This document shows, one piece after another, positions 41,931 through 53,600 of a DNA stretch of 64,000 nt. The notes under the pieces were generated by a model that did not search any database, was not told the origin of the DNA, and was given only the letters and a program-made list of their open reading frames with translations. How positions within the stretch are numbered: the stretch's first letter is position 1; every line of letters starts with the position of its first letter. The DNA comes from Pachyseris speciosa. Its lineage: Eukaryota; Cnidaria; Anthozoa; Scleractinia; Pachyseridae. Location: the NCBI GenBank assembly GCA_016490735.1, contig JAEMWC010000975.1, positions 1-64,000 of the forward strand, in the 5' to 3' direction. The position numbers and the translations under genes were made by a program.

Positions 41931-42974
41931 CGATACATAATCTTACAACCCTTAAAAAGTAAGGCCCTGAACACGCGCCGATTAATCCGTAAAAATGTCT
42001 TTCCTTGCTAATTCTTGTTTGCTCTTTTTAAAAACGTGCTAAAAGCGAGAAATTGTTGTGTTCAAACAACTTTCTTTCCTTACTAAAATCATCTTTTTTG
42101 TAGTGCTTTAAACATCGCCAAGAAACTGGTCAGTTTTGGAAAAATCCTTAGGCCAAGAACATTGGCTCTTACATTCTGTACACCTAGAAACGTTAAAGCC
42201 AATTCATAGTTGTTGCTTTCTTTTCACGGCCCTGTGGATTTTTATTTTTTCTTTCAACCATTACTCGCGAAAAAATTGGACATGCCAAAAATTAAAGGGC
42301 TTGATTGGAAAACACCTGCATGAGGAATTACGAGAGCATTTTTTAAATCCTATTCCAGACTTGGATAAAACAATTCAAAAGTTACCTGCAGTCCACAGTC
42401 ATTGTATTTTCAACAACATTTTGAAATTTCCTCTTGATATAGTCTTTACATAAAATGTAAACTGTCCAGAGAAAGAACATCTCTCTGCACTGCAAAATTT
42501 TCAACTAAAATTATTTACGTCACAAACGCCATAATCATTTTATTCGTCACAGGGAATTAAAATACTGCGCCCGCGATTTTACTGATCATCGTTGAATTTT
42601 TAAAGGAATTGCTTTTCAAATTCGCATCTGTAAATTTGTTTAATGAGTCGTGAAGGGGAGAGCTGAAACTATAGACAGTACGTAAGCAGTGAGATCTTTT
42701 TATCTGTCTGCTTATTTTAAATTTCTTCGCAGCGCGCGCTTGGGTTTGTTCAAGTTCATTTGTGCGCAAAATCTATACGTTATTAGTATGATAGGGGCGT
42801 AGCTACCTGTACGCACCGTACGCACGTGCGTACCTGAAAAGTTGAAAAAGCAAATGTATAAAAGATAATTTTTTGTCAGTAAAAAACACAATTTTCTTAG
42901 TTTTATTTATTTAACTTTGCTTATTTCTTTGATGTGTTGTTGATAAAGCAACAGACGGTATTTTTCAACACAAA

Positions 42975-43208
42975 ATGTCTATTTCCAGAGAGGAGCGACC
43001 TGACTCATTGGTGGACCGAATGATCCAGACAAGGCGGGAAAAAAGCGATCAGAAAGCAAGCGGGATGGTTAAGAGCGAACGCCTTGGATCGGCCCGCCTT
43101 CGCTCTGCTAAGCTTTCCATGGCCAAAGAATCAATTACAGATTGTTACTTTGCCATCAGCACTGACAAAATGACAGAGCAGAAAGAAGAAACTAAAGCAA
43201 AGCTGTAG
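42975..43208 (+). CDS. small charged 77-aa ORF, possible gene (copy 2)
   Basis: Same frame as 6609-6842, beginning MSISREERPDSL, with a late Val to Ala change and TAG at the same codon. The TATAAAAG upstream is kept (about 42857). Weak case for a gene, as given for copy 1. Confidence 0.25.
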   Translation: MSISREERPDSLVDRMIQTRREKSDQKASGMVKSERLGSARLRSAKLSMAKESITDCYFAISTDKMTEQKEETKAKL

Positions 43209-44582
43209 TAGCGTGAAGAGGCTCAAGACGGAGCGCTATGTCACTTGCTAGGTAGTCCTCGCTATCCGTGATATAACTTCAAAAACATAAGAAAATCGAC
43301 TGTAATTAGGTCATTTCAGAATTATTGGAAAGAAAGACATGCACAGAAGATTAGCTCTGTGCCTGTAACGGAAAACCAGTTATAACTTCTATGAAAGCTA
43401 TGGGCAGTTATATTTTACACAGTTCAAGACTTTGATTTATTGTTCTTGGAGATGGACACATGTTCAAATTGACGGGGTTTTGTTTTGTAAATTTCCAAAA
43501 AAAAGCCTGGTGCGGACTGCGGATCCAAGAATGGTTCAATTCGGGGGGATTCGGTCGACTCCCCTAAAATTAATAGTTTGATAAAACTGTGTAGCACACA
43601 TGTCATAAATAAACATTTTGGAAATTTTTGAAAATGTGCTAGAAATTAGTTTTAAACGCCAGACGTTTCGAGGCTGCTGCCTCTTCCTCAGTGGCAAATG
43701 CGTAATTATATCCTCTAAAATTAAGGCGTTAATTATAACGTCTAAAAACTTGCAGTTGCCACAAAACTCTGGTGAAAATATTAAAATAACGTAAAGCATT
43801 GAAAGCAATAGAGCATGTCGTTCAAAGCAGTAAATTTAGCGTTTGGATCTACATAATATGAAAATAACTTACCGATGTCGACATACCTGATACATCAGCG
43901 CTAAGATAAGCTTTGGTGTGCTTATTGCTAGGATTAGCTTCTTGTTTCTTCATCTTTTAATCAAGCAATAAGTTGCATATAAACGCCGGTAAAGCAAGCC
44001 TGTTCAGCCTCAACTCAATATTGCTCATGTCAAATCACTTTTATTCAGTTGCCCCTGAGAAAGCTGGAAATCGCATTTCCGAGGACTAACATTTCAAAAT
44101 TTCCCGGGGGAGCATGCCTCAGACAACCCCTAGAAACCCCGCCTTCAGCGGTCGTATAATCGAACCCCCTTCAAATGAATCCTAGATCCGGCCCCGAAAG
44201 ATACAGACAGTTATATTTTACATAACCTCAGGATTTGGGTCTATAGTTCGTGGAGATGTAACCATGTACAACGTACACATTGATTGTCTTTTTTTAGATT
44301 TCTAAGAAGCGCTAACTTAAATGAAACGTAACTAGGATTCAATTAAGGATGTATAGGTGCTTTTACAAGGAAAACAATCCTGGCAATGTGCAATGTGTTA
44401 CAAGCGAAGCACTTCAATAAACTCAAAAAAGCAACACAGAATTTCACGACTTAGGTAATATTTCATGGGCAAGGAAGAATGCATACGCTTACAACATATT
44501 GTGGAGGGGGTGGTGGTGGTGGGGGGGGGGGGGGGGTGTGCGTACCTGTGAAAAATCCTGGTTACGCCCCTGTATGAATAAA

Positions 44583-45655
44583 TCTACTAGCGTTCTGTCA
44601 CGAATGCCGCTCTCTTATTGGCTGCGCTACTCACTATCCTGTTTTGGTATAAATCTACTGCGTTCTATCACGAATGCCGTTCTCTGATTGGCTACGCTAC
44701 TCGCTATCTATACTGTGATCGATAGTGAGTAGCGGTTGTCTACAAAATGGCGGCTGCTTCTTCGCGTTTTCCAAGTGTCTGCGAGGAGGATTTAGATAAT
44801 TTACTTGCTTAGTTTTGAACGACTAGTAGATTTATACTAAAACAATTAGATTGTTCGCTCTCGATTTCTCTTCGTGATAACTGATTCTGGCTGAGCCCTC
44901 ATCAGCTATCACGCGCTAGAAATCTCAAGCTCATATTCATAATCTATATAGCTGTTAAGTAGAAAGTGATTAACAACTGCAGGATCTATAACATGTTTAG
45001 TATAAATGTACTAGCGTTCTATCACGAACGCCGTTCTCTGTTTGGCTACGCTACTCGCTATCTATTTAACAAATAGATTCCATGTTGCCGTGCGTCTGTT
45101 CAGTAATAGATCACAGATGACGTCAAAATGTGGTAAAAACAAAGAAGTGGCACACGAGCCGCAGGCGAGTGTGTCACTGATGTTTTTACCACATTTTGAC
45201 GTCTTCTGTGATCTATTACTGAACAGATGCACGGCAACATGGAATTTAATGGTTTTATATAATAAAGAAACAAAATGCAAGCGAAAAACTTGTTTATTTT
45301 CACATTTCTGGAAAAAAGTGGGTCGTGATGACGCAATCTGTGCATCTGTCCTCTAATAGATCATAGCTAAGAACCAATCACAACGCGCGAACTATTCACC
45401 TTATTATATAATCTGTGATAGATAGTGAGTAGCGGTTGTCAGGAAAGTGGCGGCCGCTTCTTCGCGTTTTTGAAGTGTTGGCGAGGAGGATTTAGATAAT
45501 TTACTTGTTTAGTTCTGAACGACTAGTAGATTTATACTAAAACAATTAGATTATTCGCTCTCGATTTCTATGCGTGATAGCTGATTCGGGCTGCGCCCTC
45601 ATCAACCATCACGCGATGGAAATCTCGAGCTCATAATCTAATTGTTAATTATTCT
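44583..45655. repeat. composite dispersed repeat with hairpin (copy 2)
   Basis: Segmental copy of 9405-10480. The hairpin arms are 45080-45141 and 45181-45242. The arm sequences agree with copy 1, so the hairpin has been stable since the duplication. Confidence 0.8.
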
Positions 45656-46011
45656 AATGCATTTTTGTTTGAAAATAAGTTCAATCTATGGTTCAATTTT
45701 AAGCGTTTCGCCCCTTTCGTTCACACGAAAACCGGTCGAACCGCAGTTTGAGTAAATGGGAGGAAAAATTCCCAAGTGAAAATTAGGAGGATTATGCAAA
45801 AGGAGATAAAAGCAAATTTAGTGGAACATGCATATTTCATCATGAAATTTCGTTTGGGTATTTTAGTCTCCCTTTCAAGAAGGCCTGTATTTTTTCAATC
45901 CACAGAAGTGTCAGTGTGGTATGTTAGCCGGTGTTTAGTGGTTCTGGATTCGCGGGCCTGAAAAGCGTGCACACAAAGATCGTGCCGTGCTTTTCACTGA
46001 TAGCTTCTGAT

Positions 46012-49000
46012 TGGCCTCAAGTTGCTAATCCATATTCATGTCAATCGCAGAACGTGCCACAGACTAAGCAAGGTCAAAGATGTGCGAAGGCGTGGAGGTG
46101 TACGGATGTCCTTCGTTTGAAGATACAGGGGGAAATTTGCACAAGGGATAAAGCAAGGAGAAAGCTGGCAAATAAATCCGCAAACAAGCAGAACCGAAGG
46201 TGAGCATTGGTGTCTGAAATTCTGTCCTCAAAGCTAACGAATTTTGAACTCGGTTACTCAGTCGTTAGCCAACACGTGTGCTTTGAGTGTCGCCCAAATT
46301 GGAAAATCGCAAGCAAATTTGCTTCGTTTGTGTAACACAAAACACAACAGTCATTTTCAAACTAAATCAAAGGCTGAAATAAAGAAAACGACGTAAAGAA
46401 AGATTATGAGCAATGTTTGACTAATATGGGTCCGCGCGCAGCCAAGTTCTACGGTCCACGCTCCGATAATGTTGCAGGCCTTGAAAAGTTTTGTTGAGGT
46501 TATATTTGTAGACAAGAGAACTCTGCACCAGTGATGTAGTGTATCTAGAGTTAGAACTAAAATGATTGACTTTACTAATGAATCTCATCATTTGTGTCTG
46601 TTTGTAGGAGAAAAAACTCAATGATGTGGAAATAAAGGAATTTGTCAGGATATGAACTGCAATCTGGAATCAGTGAATCAGGAGAAAATACTACAAAGAT
46701 AAGAGATTTAAAATTTTACATAAATGGTGGCCAAGAAATTTTTTCAGTTTTGTCTTCGTTAGTTTATCAGCTCTCTGGATGAACTACTGAGAAGCTAACA
46801 ACACTTCACTACAGAACGGTGCAATAGCTTTCATTTGAATAGCCACACCGGGATTTTATCCACAGACTCAAAAGGTAGAACCACATTGCACAGCTTGGAA
46901 TTTCGTGCACAGAGTCAAATGCTAGGATTACGTTGTTTGGTTGTTTAGTTTTGGATCTCATTCGCATACACAAGAGCTAAAACTACTTCTCAGGAAGTGA
47001 GTTTCAATTGTTATAGTGAAATGTTACAAGTGTCATCTCGGCCACCACTGAGGATTGAGAAGGTTGAGCTATCATAACGGCATATTACTGATCTAATGTG
47101 GTTTTCAGCAGCAAGGTTTGGCTCATGCTTTTTAACAAATCTTTGCTTTATAGTTTGAATTACTGAATTCAAGCAACAAACCGGCTTGCATAAGTAATTG
47201 CGGAGCGCTTGCTGTTCGCTCAACGTCTCTTTCCATCAGAACCTTTAGTTACCATAGTAATATTTCAGTTGTTGACGCATAGAAGTGGTGTTTTAAGTGG
47301 CATTGTGATAATGTTGACAATGTGTCACGTCAGTTCACATCTTTTACATCGTCAAACTCGAGGGTGAATAGTTAAACAAATTACTTAGCAAAGAAACCTT
47401 GGCAATCCATGGATTTGAATTTAATTTTTTTCGAGCTAACGCATGGTGGGGTGGAATTGATTGAAAACGTTTCCAAGAAGTTGTTGTTAAAGATTACAAA
47501 ATTCTAGACAATGTCACCGTAAAATAGTCCTAAACTTTGCGTCATAAACTGATCGTTTAGTCGTTGAAAAGAGAACGCTGGTTTCTTCAATACAAATGCG
47601 TCATGTTGCAGATTATTTTTCAAATCTGTAAAAGATAATTGGGTGAGAATGTAGCTTTATGTACCAAAATATACAATGCTTTTGATTGGGCTTGGTGTAT
47701 ATTGTAGGCTAAACGTTGTGTATTCAAAGCACTGGTGTTCTCTTGTCAGCTTGAAGCTTAGTTTAAATACCCTGATGTCTGATTTTGGAAAAAATTTGTA
47801 TTTCAATTGAAAATAGACCAGTTGTACAGACCACAATAACCAAACAGGGATTTAGGTTTGGAAACTGAAATGATTCATTTTCGATTAATTTGATTACTGA
47901 AAGAATCTTGAAAATACTTTGGTGTTGTGAACAATTTTGATCTCGTACATTTTGCGGCTGCTTTTCTTAAAAAAACAATTAAGCAGACACTATCTGGTTT
48001 GTTATCATCAAATTTAAATTTGCTTTGATCTTTTTTCCGCGAAGTAAATAAGTTACATGTCCATCAGCAGTGCGAATGAAGAACAAATTTAACAATTCGT
48101 CATCTTAAAAAAGTATGTTTTTATTTTGTAATTTTCGTGCTTATGCGCACGACTTCTTGCCAATGTTAAACGCCAGAAGAAGGAATCAAATCAAGAGAAA
48201 AGTTTGTTCGTCGCTTTGTGTGTTACTTTTCCGGAATTACAAAGGCAGCCTACAACAGAAGCAATATAGATGTTGCGTGTATCCTGATTTTTTACCCAAA
48301 TAGTTGGGATCTAGATTTGCTGCAGTCTTTCACTGACATGTCATTGTCGAACTTGTTTCAAATTTTATCATCAAAGCCGTCAAGGACGCATCAATTTCAG
48401 TCGCGTACTTTGAAATTACACAGCGTTTCGACTTTGTGTAAACAACTCGCGTTACTTCAGTAGTCCAGAGCAATTTCTAGGGTTCGAATTTTCCGGTATG
48501 TTTTCATTTTATAGCAGTGAAAGATTTAGCAAAAAAGTAACATTGGTTTTGTCAAACAATTACAGAACGGTTGCCTTAATTATTTTTACTTGGCATTTCA
48601 ATTAAGGCTGATTTATCATGCGACAAATGATATGCATACAGGTCACTTTTGCGAGAAGTCTTGTTTTGCATTATTTGCGAACCAAATATTTGAAGTGAAA
48701 CCAAAAACACAGTCAAAGTCGAAGTATTTTTGTTAGTTTTAAATCTCGTCAACATACAGCCCTCGTCAGTGAAACTGTTAACCTAAATTCCAGTAAACGG
48801 AACAGGTGGCTGAAACGAGTTTTACGTTTTGAATTTATTCAGTAAAAGAGGAAGAGATCAGAGTATTTCGAAGGAAAATTTTGGACTTGACAATCACAAT
48901 ATTCATCTCCAAACCAGCCAAGAATAAAGATAAATTACTCTATAGTGTCGTAATCCAGTTGCCTTGTTTATCCTTGTAATCATCGACTGTTTTTGTAACT

Positions 49001-50640
49001 TTCACTGTTTGATTTTAACATCAAAGGACATGTCATTTTGTTTTATTCTTACGGTATCGTATGGTTGTTGTGGTCTGTAGCAATCCATTTTAAATCATTC
49101 CAGAAAAAATTGGGTGGGGGAATTTTAATTCAAACAGAATGATAATTATATGACTTGTACCAGACACTTGGTTTTAAACTAAGCTGGATTTTTTTCTATC
49201 GGCACTCTGTTTTTGAATGTGGCACTGGACAAAGTATTGAATTAAAACTTAGCGTGAAAATTTGCTGAATGGGTAAACTCGGAAACAATCTTGTCAATGG
49301 AGTGTTTCAAGCAGACAGTTTTGCTTCAACTTGAATATCAGTTGTCTTCATGTGATGCTTAATTGGTGCTTAAATTCTTTAGAGGGAATCGTTTTTCAAC
49401 CAAAATGGGAGTTTTTTCCACGCCACAAACAACAGTTGCGCTGGTAGAAAAAATGGTTTTGTTGAAGGCAACATGGCAAACTTAACTACTTTAGAAACGA
49501 AGGACTGAATTGAACATGAAACGACCAAAACATATTTTGATAATCCAAAATCAGCAATTTATTACGCGTATGTTTTATTTTGGAATGATTCATATCTTGC
49601 CATGTTGCCTTTAACTAACAAGATTTGTATATACCAACTCGTGCAAGAGACGCAACACCGTAATATTTAAGGGGCATTTTCATTTAAAATTTCCTTAAAT
49701 CGAGATTTTTGTGAAAGGGTTTTCAGATTATTTCAATCAGTTTTCTTGCACGAGATGGTTTATGCATTTTTATGGCGGGAAAATTTTAAGACGAAGTCCT
49801 GTTAAACGTTTTGGCAAATAGTTGCAAGGGGAAACGCTGTGCAAATTGGGTCAAATTTTCCCGCCAAAAGAGTTAGTATATATTCGAACGCATTTTTGAG
49901 ATACTTAAAATGTTTTCAAACACGCTTTTACATGATTATGTAATTAAAATAGAAGAAAAGAATTGGATGTTTATTAATTGCTTGTCACACTTAGAATATC
50001 TAAGATGAATAAAGAACACAAAACAACATTGACTTCTTTTAATGCATCCTTTAATGACTGTTAAGTAGAAGAATGAGACAATAAATCTGACTTTACAAAA
50101 ACAATCTTTATTCACACTATTCAAGTAGAACAAATAAATAAACTATAGAAGTTATATAGCTATCTACGACAGCGAAAGTAGCAAAGCTTTGACAAAATTT
50201 TTTAAAAAAATTGGCGCATGCGTATTTTTCTAAGTCTTTTGGCGGGAAAATTAGAAATTTTTGAACCGAGTTTACCAACGAAATAAACATGGAGGTAAAA
50301 TAGCTTAACACTTCGTTAAGAAAATTTGAGCTTGGTGAAAACGATAGTAAATAGCTTGACAATATTTGTTGATTGAAGAAAACGCGAATAAAAAAATTCA
50401 GAAAACCCTTACAATCAAGTGAAAACTAGTATCTGACTCTCCGCTTTTCAGAAAAATATTTTGGTATAATTGTTCAAAAGCTAGTATTTATAGTAGGACA
50501 AAAAGAATTCAAACGAAAAACGTTTCCTGCGTTACGTGCTTTCAACAAACAAACCAGGAATATAAGTTCTGAATGAAGTTTGATTGAAAACGCCTTAGAT
50601 GGGCCGGATTTGACTTAAAAATTACTGCGAAACAACTGTT
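46012..50640. other. no gene recognised; three E2F-like motifs
   Basis: AT-rich single-copy sequence. Short frames (46421-46621, 48115-48463, 50117-50362) show no domain or splice context that I trust. GGCGGGAAAATT occurs at 49774-49785 and, within longer CTTTTGGCGGGAAAATT matches, at 49853-49869 (reverse) and 50236-50252. This fits the E2F consensus but may be chance or a repeat. Confidence 0.4.
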
Positions 50641-53600
50641 TTGTTTCTCAGTGTTTGTATGGAGTCTTGTGCGCGTGTTTCTCAGCTTTTGTAGAGACTC
50701 TTGTTCTTGTGTTTCTCACTGTTTGAATCGGCTCTTGCGCTTGTGTTTTTCAGTGTTTGTATGATGGACTCTTGTTCTTGTGTTTCTCAGTGTTTGTGTG
50801 GACTCTTGTGCTTGCGTTTCTCAGTGTTTGTGTGGACTCTTGTGCTTGCGTTTCTCAGTGTTTGTATGGCCTCTTGTGCGTGTGTTTCTCAGTGTTTGTA
50901 TGGAGTCTTGTGCTTGTGTTTCTCTGTGCTTGTGTTTCTCAGTGTTTGTATGGACTCTTGCGCGTGTGTTTCTCAGTGTTTGTATGGACTCTTGTGCGTG
51001 TGTTTCTCAGTGTTTGTATGGACTCTTGAGCTTGTGTTTCTCAGTGTTTGTATGGACTCTTGTGCGTGTGTTTCTCAGTGTTTGTATGGACTCTTGAGCT
51101 TGTGTTTCTCAGTGTTTGTATGGACTCTTGCGCGTGTGTTTCTCAGTGTTTGTATGGACTCTTGCGCGTGTGTTTCTCAGTGTTTGTATGGACTCTTGTG
51201 CGTGTGTTTCTCACTGTTTGTATGGACTCTTGAGCTTGTGTTTCTCAGTGTTTGTATGGACTCTTGTGCGTGTGTTTCTCAGTGTTTGTATGGACTCTTG
51301 CGCTTGTGTTTCTCACTGTTTGTATGGACTCTTGCGCTTGTGTTTCTCAGTGTTTGTATGGACTCTTGTGCGTGTGTTTCTCAGTGTTTGTATGGACTCT
51401 TGTGCGTGTGTTTCTCAGTGTTTGTATGGACTCTTGTGCGTGTGTGTCTCAGTGTTTGTATGGAGTCTTGTGCTTGTGTTTCTCAGTGTTTGTATGGACT
51501 CATGTGCTTGTGTTTCTCAGTGTTTGTATTTCTCAGTGCTTGTATGGAGTCTTGTGCTTGTGTTTCTCAGTGTTTGTATGGAGTCTTGTACTTGTGTTTC
51601 TCAGTGTTTGTATGGACTCTTGTGCGTGTGTTTCTCACTGTTTGTATGGAGTCTTGTGCTTGTGTTTCTCAGTGTTTGTATGGACTCTTGTGCTTGTGTT
51701 TCTCAGTGTTTGTATGGACTCTTGTGCGTGTGTTTCTCAGTGTTTGTATGGACTCTTGCGCTTGTGTTTTGTATGGAGTCTTGTGCTTGTGTTTCTCAGT
51801 GTTTGTATGGACTCTTGTGCTTGTGTTTCTCAGTGTTTGTATGGACTCTTCTGCGTGTTTCTCAGTGTTTGTATGGACTCTTGCGCGTGTGTTTCTCAGT
51901 GTTTGTATGGACTCTTGTGCGTGTGTTTCTCAGTGTTTGTATGGACTCTTGAGCTTGTGTTTCTCAGTGTTTGTATGGACTCTTGAGCTTGTGTTTCTCA
52001 GTGTTTGTATGGACTCTTGCGCGTGTGTTTCTCAGTGTTTGTATGGACTCTTGTGCGTGTGTTTCTCAGTGTTTGTATGGACTCTTGAGCTTGTGTTTCT
52101 CAGTGTTTGTATGGACTCTTGTGCGTGTGTTTCTCAGTGTTTGTATGGACTCTTGCGCTTGTGTTTCTCACTGTTTGTATGGACTCTTGCGCTTGTGTTT
52201 CTCAGTGTTTGTATGGACTCTTGTGCGTGTGTTTCTCAGTGTTTGTATGGACTCTTGTGCGTGTGTTTCTCAGTGTTGGTATGGACTCTTGAGCTTGTGT
52301 TTCTCAGTGTTTGTATGGACTCTTGAGCTTGTGTTTCTCAGTGTTTGTATGGACTCTTGTGCGTGTGTTTCTCAGTGTTTGTATGGACTCTTGTGCGTGT
52401 GTGTCTCACTGTTTGTATGGACTCTTGCGCTTGTGTTTCTCAGTGTTTGTATGGACTCTTGTGCGTGTGTTTCTCAGTGTTTGTATGGACTCTTGTGCGT
52501 GTGTTTCTCAGTGTTGGTATGGACTCTTGAGCTTGTGTTTCTCAGTGTTTGTATGGACTCTTGAGCTTGTGTTTCTCAGTGTTTGTATGGACTCTTGTGC
52601 GTGTGTTTCTCAGTGTTTGTATGGACTCTTGTGCGTGTGTGTCTCAGTGTTTGTATGGAGTCTTGTGCTTGTGTTTCTCAGTGTTTGTATGGACTCATGT
52701 GCTTGTGTTTCTCAGTGTTTGTATTTCTCAGTGTTTGTATGGAGTCTTGTACTTGTGTTTCTCAGTGTTTGTATGGAGTCTTGTACTTGTGTTTCTCAGT
52801 GTTTGTATGGACTCTTGTGCGTGTGTTTCTCAGTGTTTGTATGGACGCTTGTGCTTGTGTTTCTCAGTGTTTGTATGGACTCATGTGCGGGTGTTTCTCA
52901 GTGTTTGTATGGACTTATGAGCTTGTGTTTCTCAGTGTTTGTATGGACTCTTGTGCGTGTGTTTCTCAGTGTTTGTATGGACTCTTGTGCGTGTGTTTCT
53001 CACTGTTTGTATGGAGTCTTGTGCTTGTGTTTCTCAGTGTTTGTATGGACTCTTGTGCTTGTGTTTCTCAGTGTTTGTATGGACTCTTGTGCGTGTGTTT
53101 CTCAGTGTTTGTATGGACTCTTGCGCTTGTGTTTTGTATGGACTCTTGTGCGTGTGTTTCTCAGTGTTTGTATGGACTCTTGTGCTTGTGTTTCTCAGTG
53201 TTTGTATGGACTCTTGTGCGTGTGTTTCTCAGTGTTGGTATGGACTCTTGAGCTTGTGTTTCTCAGTGTTTGTATGGACTCTTGAGCTTGTGTTTCTCAG
53301 TGTTTGTATGGACTCTTGTGCGTGTGTTTCTCAGTGTTTGTATTGACTCTTGTGCTTGTGTTTCTCAGTGTTTGTACTGACTCTTGTGCGTGTGTTTCGC
53401 AGTGTTTGTATGGACTCTTGTGCGTGTGTTTCTCAGTGTTTGTATGGGGTCTTGTGCTTGTGTTTCTCAGTGTTTGTATGGACTCATGTGCTTGTGTTTC
53501 TCAGTGTTTGTATGGAGTCTTGTGCTTGTGTTTCTCAGTGTTTGTACTGACTCTTGTGCGTGTGTTTCTCAGTGTTTGTATGGACTCTTGTGCGTGTGTT

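Larger units (their letters stand above)
40571..46011. repeat. segmental duplicate of 3879-10743 (copy 2, lacks four insertions)
   Basis: Nearly identical to copy 1 over the whole length, with scattered substitutions and 1-bp indels. It lacks the elements at 6093-6416, 6886-8065, 10744-14424 and 14467-20179. The match extends through the 42-bp piece and 'cacaaagatcgtgcc' to 46011, then ends. Head-to-tail order of the two repeat genes plus this flank defines a tandem duplication about 36.7 kb apart. Confidence 0.95.
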
